Shown: positions 26,485 through 37,323 of the stretch, in pieces | Layout: every line of letters starts with the position of its first letter | How positions within the stretch are numbered: the first letter of the stretch is position 1 | Assembly (NCBI GenBank): GCA_030427905.1 | Contig: JAUICL010000003.1 | Span: 248,001-312,000 of the forward strand | Direction of reading: 5' to 3' | DNA: 64,000 nt | Origin: Bacteroidia bacterium | GTDB lineage: Bacteria; Bacteroidota; Bacteroidia; Flavobacteriales_D; Cryomorphaceae | The notes under the pieces: generated by a model | Database searches by the model: none | What the model was told of the DNA's origin: nothing | Seen by the model: only the letters and a program-made list of their open reading frames with translations | Made by a program: the position numbers and the translations under genes

Positions 26485-26833
26485 GCAGTGATTTAATCAA
26501 GTAATTCCATCAATTGATGCCGCAGGATGCTGGAATAGTTGACAATGGAAAATTGATAATTGACAATTCTTGGACTTCCCTAAATACAGTTGACCGTTTT
26601 GGTTCAACATTCTACTTATAATCCATCGGGAAATTATGAGCCCCCTACTCATAAAGAGTTGGTGTTTTATATCTGATTGCAGCGGTGTTTATGAGCGACC
26701 CCGAGAAACCACGCGATACGCCTTCGGCTAATCGCGCGGTAGCGAAAGCGGATTGAATCAGTTTACACAGTCGAATACGGAATTCCAACTTCTCCGCCTG
26801 AAGCGGATTCGGCGCATAAAAAAGCAATCGAGC
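26485..26833. other. 349-bp gap with short repeat and GC-rich palindromic patch
   Basis: The converging genes are separated by a TTGATAATTGAC-type repeat (26537-26568) and a GC-richer patch (26690-26830) that includes the hairpin TCCGC/GCGGA near 26792. No T-run terminator is visible for the giant minus-strand gene. No gene is supported. Confidence 0.55.
26537..26568 (+). repeat. TTGATAATTGAC-type short repeat
   Basis: AGTTGACAATGGAAAATTGA then TAATTGACAATT, 52 bp behind the DUF1015 stop codon. Confidence 0.65.
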
Positions 26834-29800
26834 CTACTTGGTGATGACCAAGGGCTTGGCTAGCATCTTATTGTTAGTTGTAACCCTAAAGAGATAAATC
26901 CCTGGATCAAAATTACAATCAACCGGTGCTGAAGTGCCTTGCCCATCAACTTGAACATACTCTTGTTTTAGGACCTTTCCAGCCATATCGATAATAGCAA
27001 CTTCGAGCTTCACGTCGTATAGCTTTGACATTCTAAATTGTACCAACCCCGTTTGACTCGGGTTTGGATAAATCAGAAAATCAAGTTCTCCATTTGATGC
27101 ATCCCTTTTCAGGCTAATAACGTGTGGCGCAAACTCAGCATCACCCATAAAGTCAACTTGACTTAAGCGGTAGTATACAATTCCGTATGGTGCGTCGGTA
27201 TCAGTATAAGAATAAGTAGATGTGGTAGAACTATTTCCTGCTCCTTCGACTTCGGCAATCCTAATCCAATTAAACGTATCAAAAGATCTCTCTAACACAA
27301 AGTAATCATTGTCTTGCTCAGAAGCCGTGGCCCACCGCAAGATGTTGTCTTTTCCACTATTTTCACCTTCAAAGTAAAGCCAGGTTACAGGTAGTGGATT
27401 CACTAGTCCATCCGAAGATCCAAGTGTGATAAATCGAGTAGAGAAAGAAAGTTGATCGGTACTTGTAACCGTACCCGTATTCGTTGGTGCATCATACGTA
27501 AAGCCTGTACCACCATAGGAATCCCACTGATCTGTAACGTCGTTGTAGGACATAACCAAGAGGTTACTTTGCTCACCCGTGTTTGTGGAAACGGCGGAAC
27601 TGTCTCCCCAGCTCAATTCAATATTGGCTTCAGCTGGGCTCGTCTCCGACTCCACACGCCAGTATTCCTGGATACTCACGGTTTCAACCACTGGGATATT
27701 GAAAGGGTCTGGGTCCATAGTTACAACAGCAGATTCAACTCTTGCGAGCGTATCGTAATACTGAACTTCCCAGGTTTGTGCAGATGTTCTATTACTAATC
27801 CCAAGCGGACGGTGTCTGTCTGCTGCCCCGAGAGGGAATATTCTTTTTGCCGCCGTAGCTGACAAGGTCCATTCCATAGGACCATCAACAAAAGAAGTAG
27901 GCTGCCCTCCGACAGGAGTTACCTGTGTGGCATCAGAAGTAAGTCTGATCAGATCACCACCATCCGTAAAGATATTTCCATCTGTCAGAAACAACTCTTC
28001 AGATACTTCCACTGTTCCGTCAATAGTCAGCCCTGTAGCGTTATCCAGCTCAAGGGAAGGAATATCAGAAGCGCCTGTGAAGTCGCCGGTTATTGTTTGG
28101 GGTGTTGAACCGTTGAATATTAATTTTGCTCCATCATTACCATCTTGAAATGACCCTAAGGTAGGATTGGTTGTTTTCTCAACGTTTCCTTTGATATGTG
28201 TTTCGCGCGAAATGCTTCCCAAACTCATTCCTGCTCCAGCAACGAGCAAGTTACCCTCTACAGTAAGCAGGCCAAAATTTCCTGCATCGATGAAGTTTCC
28301 GAAAAAGGAAGGGCCCAAAATTTCAGCGTTTCCTTGCACTGTAGATTCACCTTGGCGCAAATTTAGCGTACCGCCCTGGATAACCAAATCACCTCCTATA
28401 TTTAACGAAGAATTATTTGCTGCAATTACAGTCGATATTTCATCCAAAATCAAATCATTGCAAATATTCACTTCACTATCAGCAATTGTAATTGTACCCA
28501 AAGGACCACGTAACGTCACTTCATTTATAGGCGGCATGTTTGAAAGGATTTCAAAGCTCTGTCCTGCCGATTTAAACTCTAATTTTCCGCCTGAGCAGCC
28601 AAAAAAATCGGTGTAATCACCTGCTGGTAGAATTCCTGAACCGTTAACCTGAATTGTACCTGTTCCAGTAACTTTCCCAAGACGGTGCAAATTTGTTTCA
28701 TCAATTGTTAGTCTGGCTCCACTTTCTATCACAGTTCGATAGAAGTTCACCCCATCAATGTTAAAAACCAAATCATGTCCTGAGCTTATCCGCACTAATG
28801 CTCCAGAAGGTGCTCCACCACCGGGCACGGGTTGATCGTAAGTAGTTAAACCTTCATCGACATCATTTCCACTAACTATTGTGTAATACTCAAGGATAGT
28901 GTTGGGGATTGCATCATCGATACCCGCGAAATAATCTCCATCTACGGCATATTCATCACCGAGGAAATCACCTTGTAGATTAAATGTGAGAATGTTGTTG
29001 GTTTCATCTACAGCGAGCTGACCTAGTTTACTAATCGTAGTTTCATCAGCAAGCACACGTGCGGCGATATAATCTGCTTCGGTATACGGAGCTGTAACTT
29101 GTACATATTGCTGATCATATTGGAGCTTTAGATCCATATTGAGGCCATTTCCAATGTTGGATCCATCAACAGAAAAGAACATTCCTAAAACGTTGTTCTT
29201 GTCGTTTATCTCTGGGTTCGGTGATTCTGAGTCTTGAATGACTACCCCGTTCTCAGGCTGGTTCAGCCTTAAGAGATAACTACTTGCTGTTGAACCGCTA
29301 GAATAACCAGGTTCTGAGAAATCCAAATTGATTGGCATATAGCGATCTATACCAAGTGGCACAAAAACGTCGTTTGTAGAATTGGCTGGGACGTGTAAAA
29401 GAAGTCCAAAATTAGCGAAAGCTCCACCCGTAACGATCATGTTCGTCTCACCAAATGCATTGACAGGCGTAAATTGAGATCCACTGGCCATTTCTAGTAA
29501 GTTTCCAGTCAGCGCAAAAACCCCTCTTTGCATTCTCAGGTTATGGTTGATGACAAACTCGAAGAATCCAGCCGGAATTGTAACTCCGTTACCATTGTCG
29601 ATGGTCATCACATCAATTTCCGATCGACCAGACCCCGTTCTTGTAAGCACCTGCTCTTCCGTTCCACTCATTATCAATCCTAGTGAACTTGGGTCAAAGC
29701 TGAGCTTTCCATCAGTTATAACATTACCATTTACCGTCAAGGAATTTGTCCCAAAATCCATCTCTCCATCATCATTAGAGAAATTATTCTCAACCACTAA

Positions 29801-32800
29801 ATTGGTTTGGACATCTGTTAGGCCTGATGGTCCGACTCGCTCTAAATCGTAAAGATTAAAGCTACCCGAACCCGTGATCGTGCCTGTTAAGTCGTGCATC
29901 AACACTAAACTACCTGATTCAGAACTCAACTCACCATCGTTATCAATGTCTCCGTGAATTGTTAGGTCTAGATCCCCACAATTTAGGATGGCTCCATTTT
30001 CAATAGTTAAGTTTCCTTCCAACTCTAACGAATTAGAAATCAGACTTACAATTGGTTCATTTACGGAGTTTATTGTCAAAGAATTTAAAGGGATGGCGCT
30101 TTGGATTCCAAAATTTTGGATAGCTGCACCAGAAGGTGAATCAGCGTTACCTATAATAATTTCAGAAGCTCCAGTAACGTTATAGGTTGTAGGCGCAAGC
30201 AATAGAGATGGGCTTACCGAAGTGTTGACTCCCCTGACGAACGTAAGAGTTCCACCAGTGTGATCAAATCGACTTCCCGGATTCAAAACTTCTAGCATTC
30301 CTCGCGATGGCTCTGGAGAGCTATATCTTCCGATCAATACTGTCCCACCACTCTGGCGGTAATCCAAGGCTCCACCTGTACTTGAAATATTACGTCGAAT
30401 CTGGCTTCCTACAAGTAAGGTTCCATCCGTAATATTGATTTTAGGTGAACTACCTCCACCATACTCAATGTAATTACTAACTCCTTCTGCATTTCCAATA
30501 TTCAGGGATCCACCACCAATATTCAGGGATCCAGAAAGAATAATACCCGTTTCAGGCCCAGTAACTCTCAACGCCCCATCTAATAGCTCAAGCCCACCAG
30601 TTGCCGGAATCACAAAATCACCTCCACCCGTTGACAAGTCTATATTGATTCCAGGATCATCTAGCTTCAGTAAGCCATTCTGGATATCAATTGGTTTTTC
30701 GGCCTCATTGGCTGGCCCATCAATGTTTACATCGGTATTGAATGCAAATCCTGACGATATGTTGATTCCCTTATCAACAACCATCTTCCAAAATCGCGGT
30801 GTTGGGCCATTTAAATTGTCGAACTCATTTTCACCATCTCCTGTCAGAACAAGGTTTACGTATGTGAGTTCTTCGTTGGTATCATAAAGTTTTAGACCGT
30901 TGTTTGATGTAGATGAATTAGTCAAATTTTGAATGATATCACCTTCTACGATGAACCTTGCCTCATCCGCAGTATTATCTACTCCGATGTAAGGAATATT
31001 ATTTTTGTATGGATGCCCCACAGGAAGCTCATCTTCAAGGCCCCATTTGTGTGCGAGATATCCTTCTGTCTTTTGTCTTTCCTCCGTAGTTAATGAGCGT
31101 TTAACAAATATCAATTCTCCGATATCACCATCCATGAATCGGTCAGTCCCATCTTCGGCAGCACCAATTGTCAGATCGTGGGTATTATTGAGTGTGGTGG
31201 CATTAGAAACGTTCGCATCAGAGATACTACCCCCAACTGTGTTGTACAGATAAGCTGTATTTCCCTGGCGTCGAGACCAGCCAAGATTGGGAGCACTAGT
31301 GTGGTTGTTCGGAGCTACCAAGCCAATTCTTCCACCATCCATTGCACATCTGAATCGACCAAGAGCTAAGTAAAAAATGAAATCACGCGATCCATAAGTT
31401 CCCTTTCCATATAAAACGGCATACTCAGATGGAGTTGCTGATGCCGGGTTATCAAACTTCGAAACTCCAAAAATTTCAAAATCATCGTTGGCCAAGATGT
31501 TCAGTTCATTTGAATGCGGAATGGCCAAGAAATCGTCCGTTCCATCAAACCGAACAGTATTCAAACCGTTAATTCCGACTTGGTAGGTAGGACGTTTGGA
31601 TGCAGTGCTTTGGGTAGCGATGTACGTACCAGATGCCTTATCTTGCCATGCTGTCACATTGCTTCCCGAAGTTGTAACTCCGTCTGTTGCATCAAGCCAT
31701 ATCATAGCACTTATCTCATCTGGTGTCCAAGGCACTAAAGGATCAGCTGGAATGCTGCTCGTTGGGCTCACTCCAATATAAGCTGAAGAGCCATATAGCT
31801 TAACATCACCATGAACTTCAACGGTTTTGAGGCTTCCCCTTTTATTAAATAAGAGCTTTGGATGACCTGTAGGAAGTTGGTATTTATCCAAGATTAAATC
31901 TCCATCAATCTCGATGCTCCCTCCGTTATTTTCATTGATGAGCAATTCTGAATTGGCCGCAATTTCAAGGTTTCCATTGACTTTAATATCGTTGGTTAGC
32001 ATTGCTGATGTCTCTGCCAAGAAAAGGTTGGGGACTTTAGGTGGTAGAAAGTCAAAAGTAAAAGGAAGTGGCGAACCATTACTCAAAACAACCAAGGATG
32101 AGTCTTGGGCGAGGAAATCACCTATATCGGTGACCCCTAAATCAACGTTGTCTCTTAAAATAATAGCGCCTTCTCCAGAAATTTGAGCCACAGCAATAAT
32201 ATCACTTGTTGAATATAAATCAAGTGATGGTCTAAGAATAGCAATGTCACCAAAAGAAGAACCGAAATACCTAGGTTGCAAATTACCTGATGCATCCTGC
32301 AGCGGAGTGAAAATTATCTGAGTCGCCTTAATTCCACCAACTGGCGCACTATAGACGTGAGGTCTGTATGGGCTATCGACATTAAAACCAATTATTGCAA
32401 TATCACCAGCTTCAGGAAACTCGGTAGTTGACGCTGGACTTGAAGTACTGTGGTAATCATAGATATCCGAACAACCAGTACAATCACTAAGCTTATTCCA
32501 GTTTGACGGGTTATCCCAAGCAGCACCAACAGTGGAGCTTCGCGAATAGAAAATATCAGGTGATGAACCTATGGGGAAACGGTCTGCAGCACCAGCGGAA
32601 TAATTGGCATCAACCAAGAGTGTCCCGACACCGTTGTTTGCCTGCGCCTGATCCGTGCCATTGTAGTAAATGGTATTTGATGAGAAATTGATATGGCTTG
32701 AAGCAGGTGAATTATCTAAAGAGCGAGTAAAAGGTAAGACTGATAGTACTCTTCCTGACTCCAGGTTGGATTCGGTGTTTCGAACATCGTCTTGATGATA

Positions 32801-35800
32801 GCGAAATTCATGACTTACATTCGGTCGGTCATCATAGTCGGTAGCAGACACTTTCCAGTAGTAGTTAAGGTAATCATCGGTACCAGAAAGATCGGCAGAT
32901 GAAAGCAAGGTATCGACAGGTGTGACTCGAATATATCCATCATCAGACCATCCGCTATTAACATAAATCCGAGCCCATGTATATTTTAGGTCTACGCCTG
33001 TGCTTACTCCTACTGGAAAAATAAGAGTTTGTGAATCGGAGTGATTGTAGATCTCCACCCCTCCTGCGGAGGCATTTCCACTACATACAATGAACTCATC
33101 AGTGGAGTTATATGACTGAATGGGATTGGGATCGGTTGTTTCGAATCGCAAAGCGTTATCTCCAACAAAGAAAGGGCCATCGGTAAAATACAGTCGCCAT
33201 TTAATCGTAAGGTCATCGTTGAGAAGTGACACTCCATCAGGGTTGTTAATCACTAAACTATAAACGACTCCTCCATCTGAGATAATATCTTGTCGCCCTC
33301 CACTACCGATCATCCTTAAATTGGCTGTACTGGATCCATCTCCAAACTGAGTACGGTTTACAAATGTGCCCCGAACGTCTACGTTCCGATTGTTATTATC
33401 AAAATACCCTTTTTCCAAACTAAAAGTCCCCAAAATGTCCATAGCCGGATTCGGACCAACTGGCTGAATACTAACGTAGCGAGAATCTAAATCCTTGTTG
33501 ACTTCTAAGTCGTAGAAAGGAAATGCACTAGAACCGCCAAAGGTGAGGGTGGAGTTTGATGTCCCAACAAAGTGGGTGGTGTTGTTATTGTGGATGTATT
33601 CACAACCATTTCCCAAGGTTAAATTACCATCGACGTATAAATCTGCTGGATCACCTGCAGACCCCATTTCTATTTTGGGATTATTAGCCCCATTAATAAT
33701 GAAATTATTCTTCACAACAAGGTCCTGTACGGGCAGTGCTTCATTTGCACCACTAGGCCCAGAGTCTCCGCCGAGTACTTTAAAACTCCTATTAGTTGAT
33801 GATGTACTTGAGCGGGTGAGTTCAAGGTTCCAAAATGCAGCCCTACTGGTAATTTTATAGTTGTTGTCCGTATCTGATACATCGAGTGCAACTGTTCCTC
33901 CACTAACACTCGTGTTTTCTGGGTCAGAATTAATAAAGATCAATCCGCTGCTGGTGGGACCAGTGATGTTCAACGTCCCCCCAGTCATTTGAAATAAGTT
34001 ACCGGGGTAGGTCAAACTGAAGGTATAATAAGAAGATACAGCGCCACCGGGTAGGTTTCCATCAACATTTACTACACCATCGTTGATAATTAGTCCACCA
34101 ATGTTATCGGCGCCCAGTAAAGAAGTTCGAATGGAGTTGGTATTGACCACCCCTCCATCTACTTGGATAAGGCCATTGTCTCTAGTGGTAAGTCCACTCT
34201 CACAGAGTGAATTCATTACCCCATCAGACACCTTAAGTATACCGTATGGAACTAGTCCACCACTGTTGCTTGAGCCTCCGAGCTGACCTTTGGTAGCTTC
34301 TCCACCATTTATCCAGAGCTGTGCCGTTTTATTGATGTTATAGTTTCCATTATTGGCATGGAGGGGAATGAAAATATTCTCTCTGATTTCAGCGGTTCCA
34401 TTAACGAGGGCAAAACAATTGTAGAACTGTGGCTCAGCGAAGTAATCGGAATTACCCATATTATAATTACAGCGCCCTAGGAGCTTGAAGAAGTTGGCAT
34501 TACTACTCTCGATTGACAAGGTATAGGTTTGATCGATTCCTTTATCGATGACAATTCTCGAGAGGTTGGTTAAACCATTCGCCCTTAGGAGCTGATTATT
34601 ATTGTCGCTTGTAAAGAAGGCTTCAACAATGTCGGTACCTTCGCTAGATGTATAATTGGCATAACTCGCTGTAGTCCGGTTAGTGAATCGAACTTGCCCA
34701 CCTGCGTTAATAAAATCACCATTAAAATACCACCTATGTTTGGTTAAACCAGGATCAGTACTGACAAATATCCGACCTAAACTTTCTACCAACACCAAGT
34801 CGTTTGATGTGATGGACCTCGATACGTTTGCAGTATTGTTTATACGCAATACCCCTCTGTTGACTTCAAATTGACCGTTTGTTGTTAGGTCGGCCGCCAA
34901 TGTAATTTCACTTGAAGAATTGGACAAAGCAATTTTCAGCTTATTCACCTCCAAATCCGTAGACTGAGTGAATCCTCCTGAGCCATAAAATTCGAGGGTT
35001 CCTCCAAAAACTGGGTCAGCAAAGTTCGAAGTATTTCCTGTTGGAAAATTTCCGCTTGAACATCGGATCAACCCAGAACCTCCAATTGTAGTAAAAGATG
35101 CCTGCGGGCTAGAAGCGAAATCAAGCGTCCCAAAGACCCGAAGTTCCCCGTGATTAGGAAGAGTTTGATCAACTAATACATTTCTACCTGCTCCGATATA
35201 CACATTATCAAATACATTCGGGACATCGTTGTCTGGGTTTACATATGAAGGGGCAGAACTTCCGTCGAGGGTCCAGGTCAACGGATCGCTCCAATCACCA
35301 CTCTGGTAAGCGTACCAAGTTCTTCTGATCTGACCCGTCAGTGAACTAGCTGCATCGGTTGTCCCTACCGTATAAAACCTTCCGTGTGTTATGAGTTGAG
35401 ATTTCGGAACACGGAATACGATCTCATCATCGAGAATAAACTTGTTGTGATCGGCTACAGGAAGAATCGAGAAATCACCTGAAGTCTCATCATCTCGGTA
35501 CAGCAACACATAATTTTCAGCACCTTGTGGATTATCCCCGTCTATTCCTTCTCCAAAATCAAAACCAATTTGATAAACTTGGCTATTCCCGTCACCATTT
35601 ACACCTGTAATCTCCCATAGCCTATTCCATCGCTCCAGCACAGTAGGCAGGCTACCAAGACCTTGAGTCACCACGCTATTTGGTGTAATACTGGTTACTG
35701 TACTCCCGACAACGCCGGCACATAAATAAGTTCGGTTTTGAGTCCACTCACCGCTATTTACGCGTAGCACCAGACCTTCTAATCTTGCTTCATTTATTGA

Positions 35801-36763
35801 CCCTGCATTAGGGGTACCGTTATCTCGACCAATACCGATAGGGTTATAGAACTTACCTCCCCACTCTTCTCCAGATGCCGACTCCATATTACCGTGGTAC
35901 TTATCCCATGCACTGTTTCCCGCTCCATTAAGTCCGTATTTCACCCAAAAATAAGTTCTCAGTAATCTGGTATGTGGTCGCGGCAATCGGCCTTCATAGA
36001 TTATAATTTCAGCAATGGATCCGACGAAAGGATCATTTGGATAGGTATTTCCTGCATTTTGAATATCGCCTATCATCGCCGACCCCGAGTTTCCGAAAGT
36101 AATTCCGTTGAATGTGTTGTAACCGCCTTCGTGATGCTGATTCCTATTGTACTCCCAGTTACTGGAATTTGATGTACTTAATAGGGTCGCACCATAGTCC
36201 CAGTTCCCATCACTTATGTCACCAATTGAAGAAGCTCTGTCAAGGGTATTGATCATTTGCTGGCGAAACCCATTATCATTGTAGATAAGCATTTCGCGGT
36301 CATTGGTTGGAGTAGCATAACTGAACAAGCCATAATTGTCATCTTCGGACTTGATCACAAAATATATGGAGTAACCGTCTCCAGGAAGTTCAAAATTGGA
36401 ACAAAGTAAGCGGGTATCAGCAATGTTATCGAATTGAACGCAAGGAGTTTCTGGAGCTCCAGAAAAAGTACCTGCAGGCCCACTAAATACCCCGCTCGTT
36501 TTAAGGACCGCATTAAATCCACCAGCGTCTACAAAGTGATGTCCATTCCCACTTTTATCGTTCCATGCTGTAATTGGTGCATTATTCACGTAAGGTATTG
36601 CACTGCTTCCATCAAGCCATAAAACCAATCTAGGCTGAGGACCAGCCGAAGTAGGGGTACCATTTTGATTCCCAATGCCCATTGGGCCAACCTGTGCATA
36701 AATACTAACAGGTATAAACAAGAAAAGAAGCGGTATTAATACCCTTCGCAAGCTCCATAGCAT
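26834..36763 (-). CDS. Giant T9SS-exported surface protein with LamG-like and beta-helix regions
   Basis: A 3309-residue secreted protein. Residues 1-24 are a signal peptide (ending SIYAQ). Residues ~45-275 form a LamG-like jelly roll (LVLWLDGSSAIPYVN, ITAWNDKSGNGHHF). A companion module follows (NPIGIGRDNGT, RLWEITGVNG, ~300-460). Long stretches at ~500-1600 and ~1960-2950 consist of short strand repeats of the type VNGNLEIAANSELLINENN, as in parallel beta-helix adhesins. A second LamG-like domain lies at ~1680-1920 (ISAMIWLDATDGV). The C-terminus holds an Fn3-like domain (ILRWATASEQDNDYFVLERS) and a T9SS type A tail (FLIYPNPSQTGLVQFRMS). Surface adhesion is an inference. No catalytic domain is visible. 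It is monocistronic. Confidence 0.9.
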   Translation of the reverse strand: MLWSLRRVLIPLLFLFIPVSIYAQVGPMGIGNQNGTPTSAGPQPRLVLWLDGSSAIPYVNNAPITAWNDKSGNGHHFVDAGGFNAVLKTSGVFSGPAGTFSGAPETPCVQFDNIADTRLLCSNFELPGDGYSIYFVIKSEDDNYGLFSYATPTNDREMLIYNDNGFRQQMINTLDRASSIGDISDGNWDYGATLLSTSNSSNWEYNRNQHHEGGYNTFNGITFGNSGSAMIGDIQNAGNTYPNDPFVGSIAEIIIYEGRLPRPHTRLLRTYFWVKYGLNGAGNSAWDKYHGNMESASGEEWGGKFYNPIGIGRDNGTPNAGSINEARLEGLVLRVNSGEWTQNRTYLCAGVVGSTVTSITPNSVVTQGLGSLPTVLERWNRLWEITGVNGDGNSQVYQIGFDFGEGIDGDNPQGAENYVLLYRDDETSGDFSILPVADHNKFILDDEIVFRVPKSQLITHGRFYTVGTTDAASSLTGQIRRTWYAYQSGDWSDPLTWTLDGSSAPSYVNPDNDVPNVFDNVYIGAGRNVLVDQTLPNHGELRVFGTLDFASSPQASFTTIGGSGLIRCSSGNFPTGNTSNFADPVFGGTLEFYGSGGFTQSTDLEVNKLKIALSNSSSEITLAADLTTNGQFEVNRGVLRINNTANVSRSITSNDLVLVESLGRIFVSTDPGLTKHRWYFNGDFINAGGQVRFTNRTTASYANYTSSEGTDIVEAFFTSDNNNQLLRANGLTNLSRIVIDKGIDQTYTLSIESSNANFFKLLGRCNYNMGNSDYFAEPQFYNCFALVNGTAEIRENIFIPLHANNGNYNINKTAQLWINGGEATKGQLGGSSNSGGLVPYGILKVSDGVMNSLCESGLTTRDNGLIQVDGGVVNTNSIRTSLLGADNIGGLIINDGVVNVDGNLPGGAVSSYYTFSLTYPGNLFQMTGGTLNITGPTSSGLIFINSDPENTSVSGGTVALDVSDTDNNYKITSRAAFWNLELTRSSTSSTNRSFKVLGGDSGPSGANEALPVQDLVVKNNFIINGANNPKIEMGSAGDPADLYVDGNLTLGNGCEYIHNNNTTHFVGTSNSTLTFGGSSAFPFYDLEVNKDLDSRYVSIQPVGPNPAMDILGTFSLEKGYFDNNNRNVDVRGTFVNRTQFGDGSSTANLRMIGSGGRQDIISDGGVVYSLVINNPDGVSLLNDDLTIKWRLYFTDGPFFVGDNALRFETTDPNPIQSYNSTDEFIVCSGNASAGGVEIYNHSDSQTLIFPVGVSTGVDLKYTWARIYVNSGWSDDGYIRVTPVDTLLSSADLSGTDDYLNYYWKVSATDYDDRPNVSHEFRYHQDDVRNTESNLESGRVLSVLPFTRSLDNSPASSHINFSSNTIYYNGTDQAQANNGVGTLLVDANYSAGAADRFPIGSSPDIFYSRSSTVGAAWDNPSNWNKLSDCTGCSDIYDYHSTSSPASTTEFPEAGDIAIIGFNVDSPYRPHVYSAPVGGIKATQIIFTPLQDASGNLQPRYFGSSFGDIAILRPSLDLYSTSDIIAVAQISGEGAIILRDNVDLGVTDIGDFLAQDSSLVVLSNGSPLPFTFDFLPPKVPNLFLAETSAMLTNDIKVNGNLEIAANSELLINENNGGSIEIDGDLILDKYQLPTGHPKLLFNKRGSLKTVEVHGDVKLYGSSAYIGVSPTSSIPADPLVPWTPDEISAMIWLDATDGVTTSGSNVTAWQDKASGTYIATQSTASKRPTYQVGINGLNTVRFDGTDDFLAIPHSNELNILANDDFEIFGVSKFDNPASATPSEYAVLYGKGTYGSRDFIFYLALGRFRCAMDGGRIGLVAPNNHTSAPNLGWSRRQGNTAYLYNTVGGSISDANVSNATTLNNTHDLTIGAAEDGTDRFMDGDIGELIFVKRSLTTEERQKTEGYLAHKWGLEDELPVGHPYKNNIPYIGVDNTADEARFIVEGDIIQNLTNSSTSNNGLKLYDTNEELTYVNLVLTGDGENEFDNLNGPTPRFWKMVVDKGINISSGFAFNTDVNIDGPANEAEKPIDIQNGLLKLDDPGINIDLSTGGGDFVIPATGGLELLDGALRVTGPETGIILSGSLNIGGGSLNIGNAEGVSNYIEYGGGSSPKINITDGTLLVGSQIRRNISSTGGALDYRQSGGTVLIGRYSSPEPSRGMLEVLNPGSRFDHTGGTLTFVRGVNTSVSPSLLLAPTTYNVTGASEIIIGNADSPSGAAIQNFGIQSAIPLNSLTINSVNEPIVSLISNSLELEGNLTIENGAILNCGDLDLTIHGDIDNDGELSSESGSLVLMHDLTGTITGSGSFNLYDLERVGPSGLTDVQTNLVVENNFSNDDGEMDFGTNSLTVNGNVITDGKLSFDPSSLGLIMSGTEEQVLTRTGSGRSEIDVMTIDNGNGVTIPAGFFEFVINHNLRMQRGVFALTGNLLEMASGSQFTPVNAFGETNMIVTGGAFANFGLLLHVPANSTNDVFVPLGIDRYMPINLDFSEPGYSSGSTASSYLLRLNQPENGVVIQDSESPNPEINDKNNVLGMFFSVDGSNIGNGLNMDLKLQYDQQYVQVTAPYTEADYIAARVLADETTISKLGQLAVDETNNILTFNLQGDFLGDEYAVDGDYFAGIDDAIPNTILEYYTIVSGNDVDEGLTTYDQPVPGGGAPSGALVRISSGHDLVFNIDGVNFYRTVIESGARLTIDETNLHRLGKVTGTGTIQVNGSGILPAGDYTDFFGCSGGKLEFKSAGQSFEILSNMPPINEVTLRGPLGTITIADSEVNICNDLILDEISTVIAANNSSLNIGGDLVIQGGTLNLRQGESTVQGNAEILGPSFFGNFIDAGNFGLLTVEGNLLVAGAGMSLGSISRETHIKGNVEKTTNPTLGSFQDGNDGAKLIFNGSTPQTITGDFTGASDIPSLELDNATGLTIDGTVEVSEELFLTDGNIFTDGGDLIRLTSDATQVTPVGGQPTSFVDGPMEWTLSATAAKRIFPLGAADRHRPLGISNRTSAQTWEVQYYDTLARVESAVVTMDPDPFNIPVVETVSIQEYWRVESETSPAEANIELSWGDSSAVSTNTGEQSNLLVMSYNDVTDQWDSYGGTGFTYDAPTNTGTVTSTDQLSFSTRFITLGSSDGLVNPLPVTWLYFEGENSGKDNILRWATASEQDNDYFVLERSFDTFNWIRIAEVEGAGNSSTTSTYSYTDTDAPYGIVYYRLSQVDFMGDAEFAPHVISLKRDASNGELDFLIYPNPSQTGLVQFRMSKLYDVKLEVAIIDMAGKVLKQEYVQVDGQGTSAPVDCNFDPGIYLFRVTTNNKMLAKPLVITK

Positions 36764-36792
36764 CTTAATTCGATTTTAAATTAAGCAGTCGG

Positions 36793-36800
36793 GAAAAGTA
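36793..36800 (-). promoter_or_regulatory. Probable -7 element of the giant surface protein gene
   Basis: On the minus strand TACTTTTC is one mismatch from TAnnTTTG, with CTTG about 20 nt further upstream (36821-36824) as a -33 element. It lies 29 nt before the ATG. Confidence 0.45.
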
Positions 36801-37266
36801 CGAATTTCGTCGATGAAATTCAAGTCTTTATAGCGTATTCGAATTAGAATGAAGTTCACCAAAAAACAATACAATGAACTGTTTACCAATTAATTTATAC
36901 CTAAATCAAAATCATTTCAAAATGTGCCGCGCTCTTTCTGCCAAAATTTAAAGAGTAGATTCTGTCGAATTAGTGAAGACCACAAATCAATGGTGTTTAA
37001 TTGACGCGACTATCTACGTTTATTTGAATTTTTTGTGCCCTAGTATACTTAATCAATGTGTCAAGTCGCATCCAACTGCTAAACCTTTAAACATCTGGGT
37101 AGCCCTATCGCTCAAAATGAAAATAAACAGGCATTTGCGAAAAAATACAGATGTCTAATTTAAACACAGTTAGCAGCTATTAGAATGGAAAGTTGTTTGA
37201 GCTGCTTTGTCCACGTTTGAATCGCACTTCCCTTGAGACACCTTCACATATTCATTAAAATAGCCC

Positions 37267-37302
37267 ATAAAAAAAGTCCCGATGCACATGCACCGGGACT
37301 TC
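37267..37302 (-). terminator. Intrinsic terminator of the vWFA surface protein gene
   Basis: On the minus strand AAGTCCCGGTGCATGTGCATCGGGACTT outlines a perfect-ended hairpin (AAGTCCCG/CGGGACTT, extended by GTGCA/TGCAT pairing), followed by TTTTTTATGG. It is 22 bp beyond the stop codon. Confidence 0.9.
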
Positions 37303-37323
37303 TCAGTTAATTGTTTATCGAGA

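Larger units (their letters stand above)
36764..37323. other. 560-bp AT-rich gap between the two giant surface protein genes
   Basis: It carries the promoter region of the upstream-facing gene (36793-36824), AT-rich sequence with no recognisable features (36830-37265), and the terminator of the next gene (37274-37302). The short plus-strand frame at 36973-37158 has no support. Confidence 0.6.

Noticed and set aside
36973-37158. Small plus-strand frame in the gap between giant genes
   Set aside because: It lies in an AT-rich stretch, has no start signal and no recognisable protein features.
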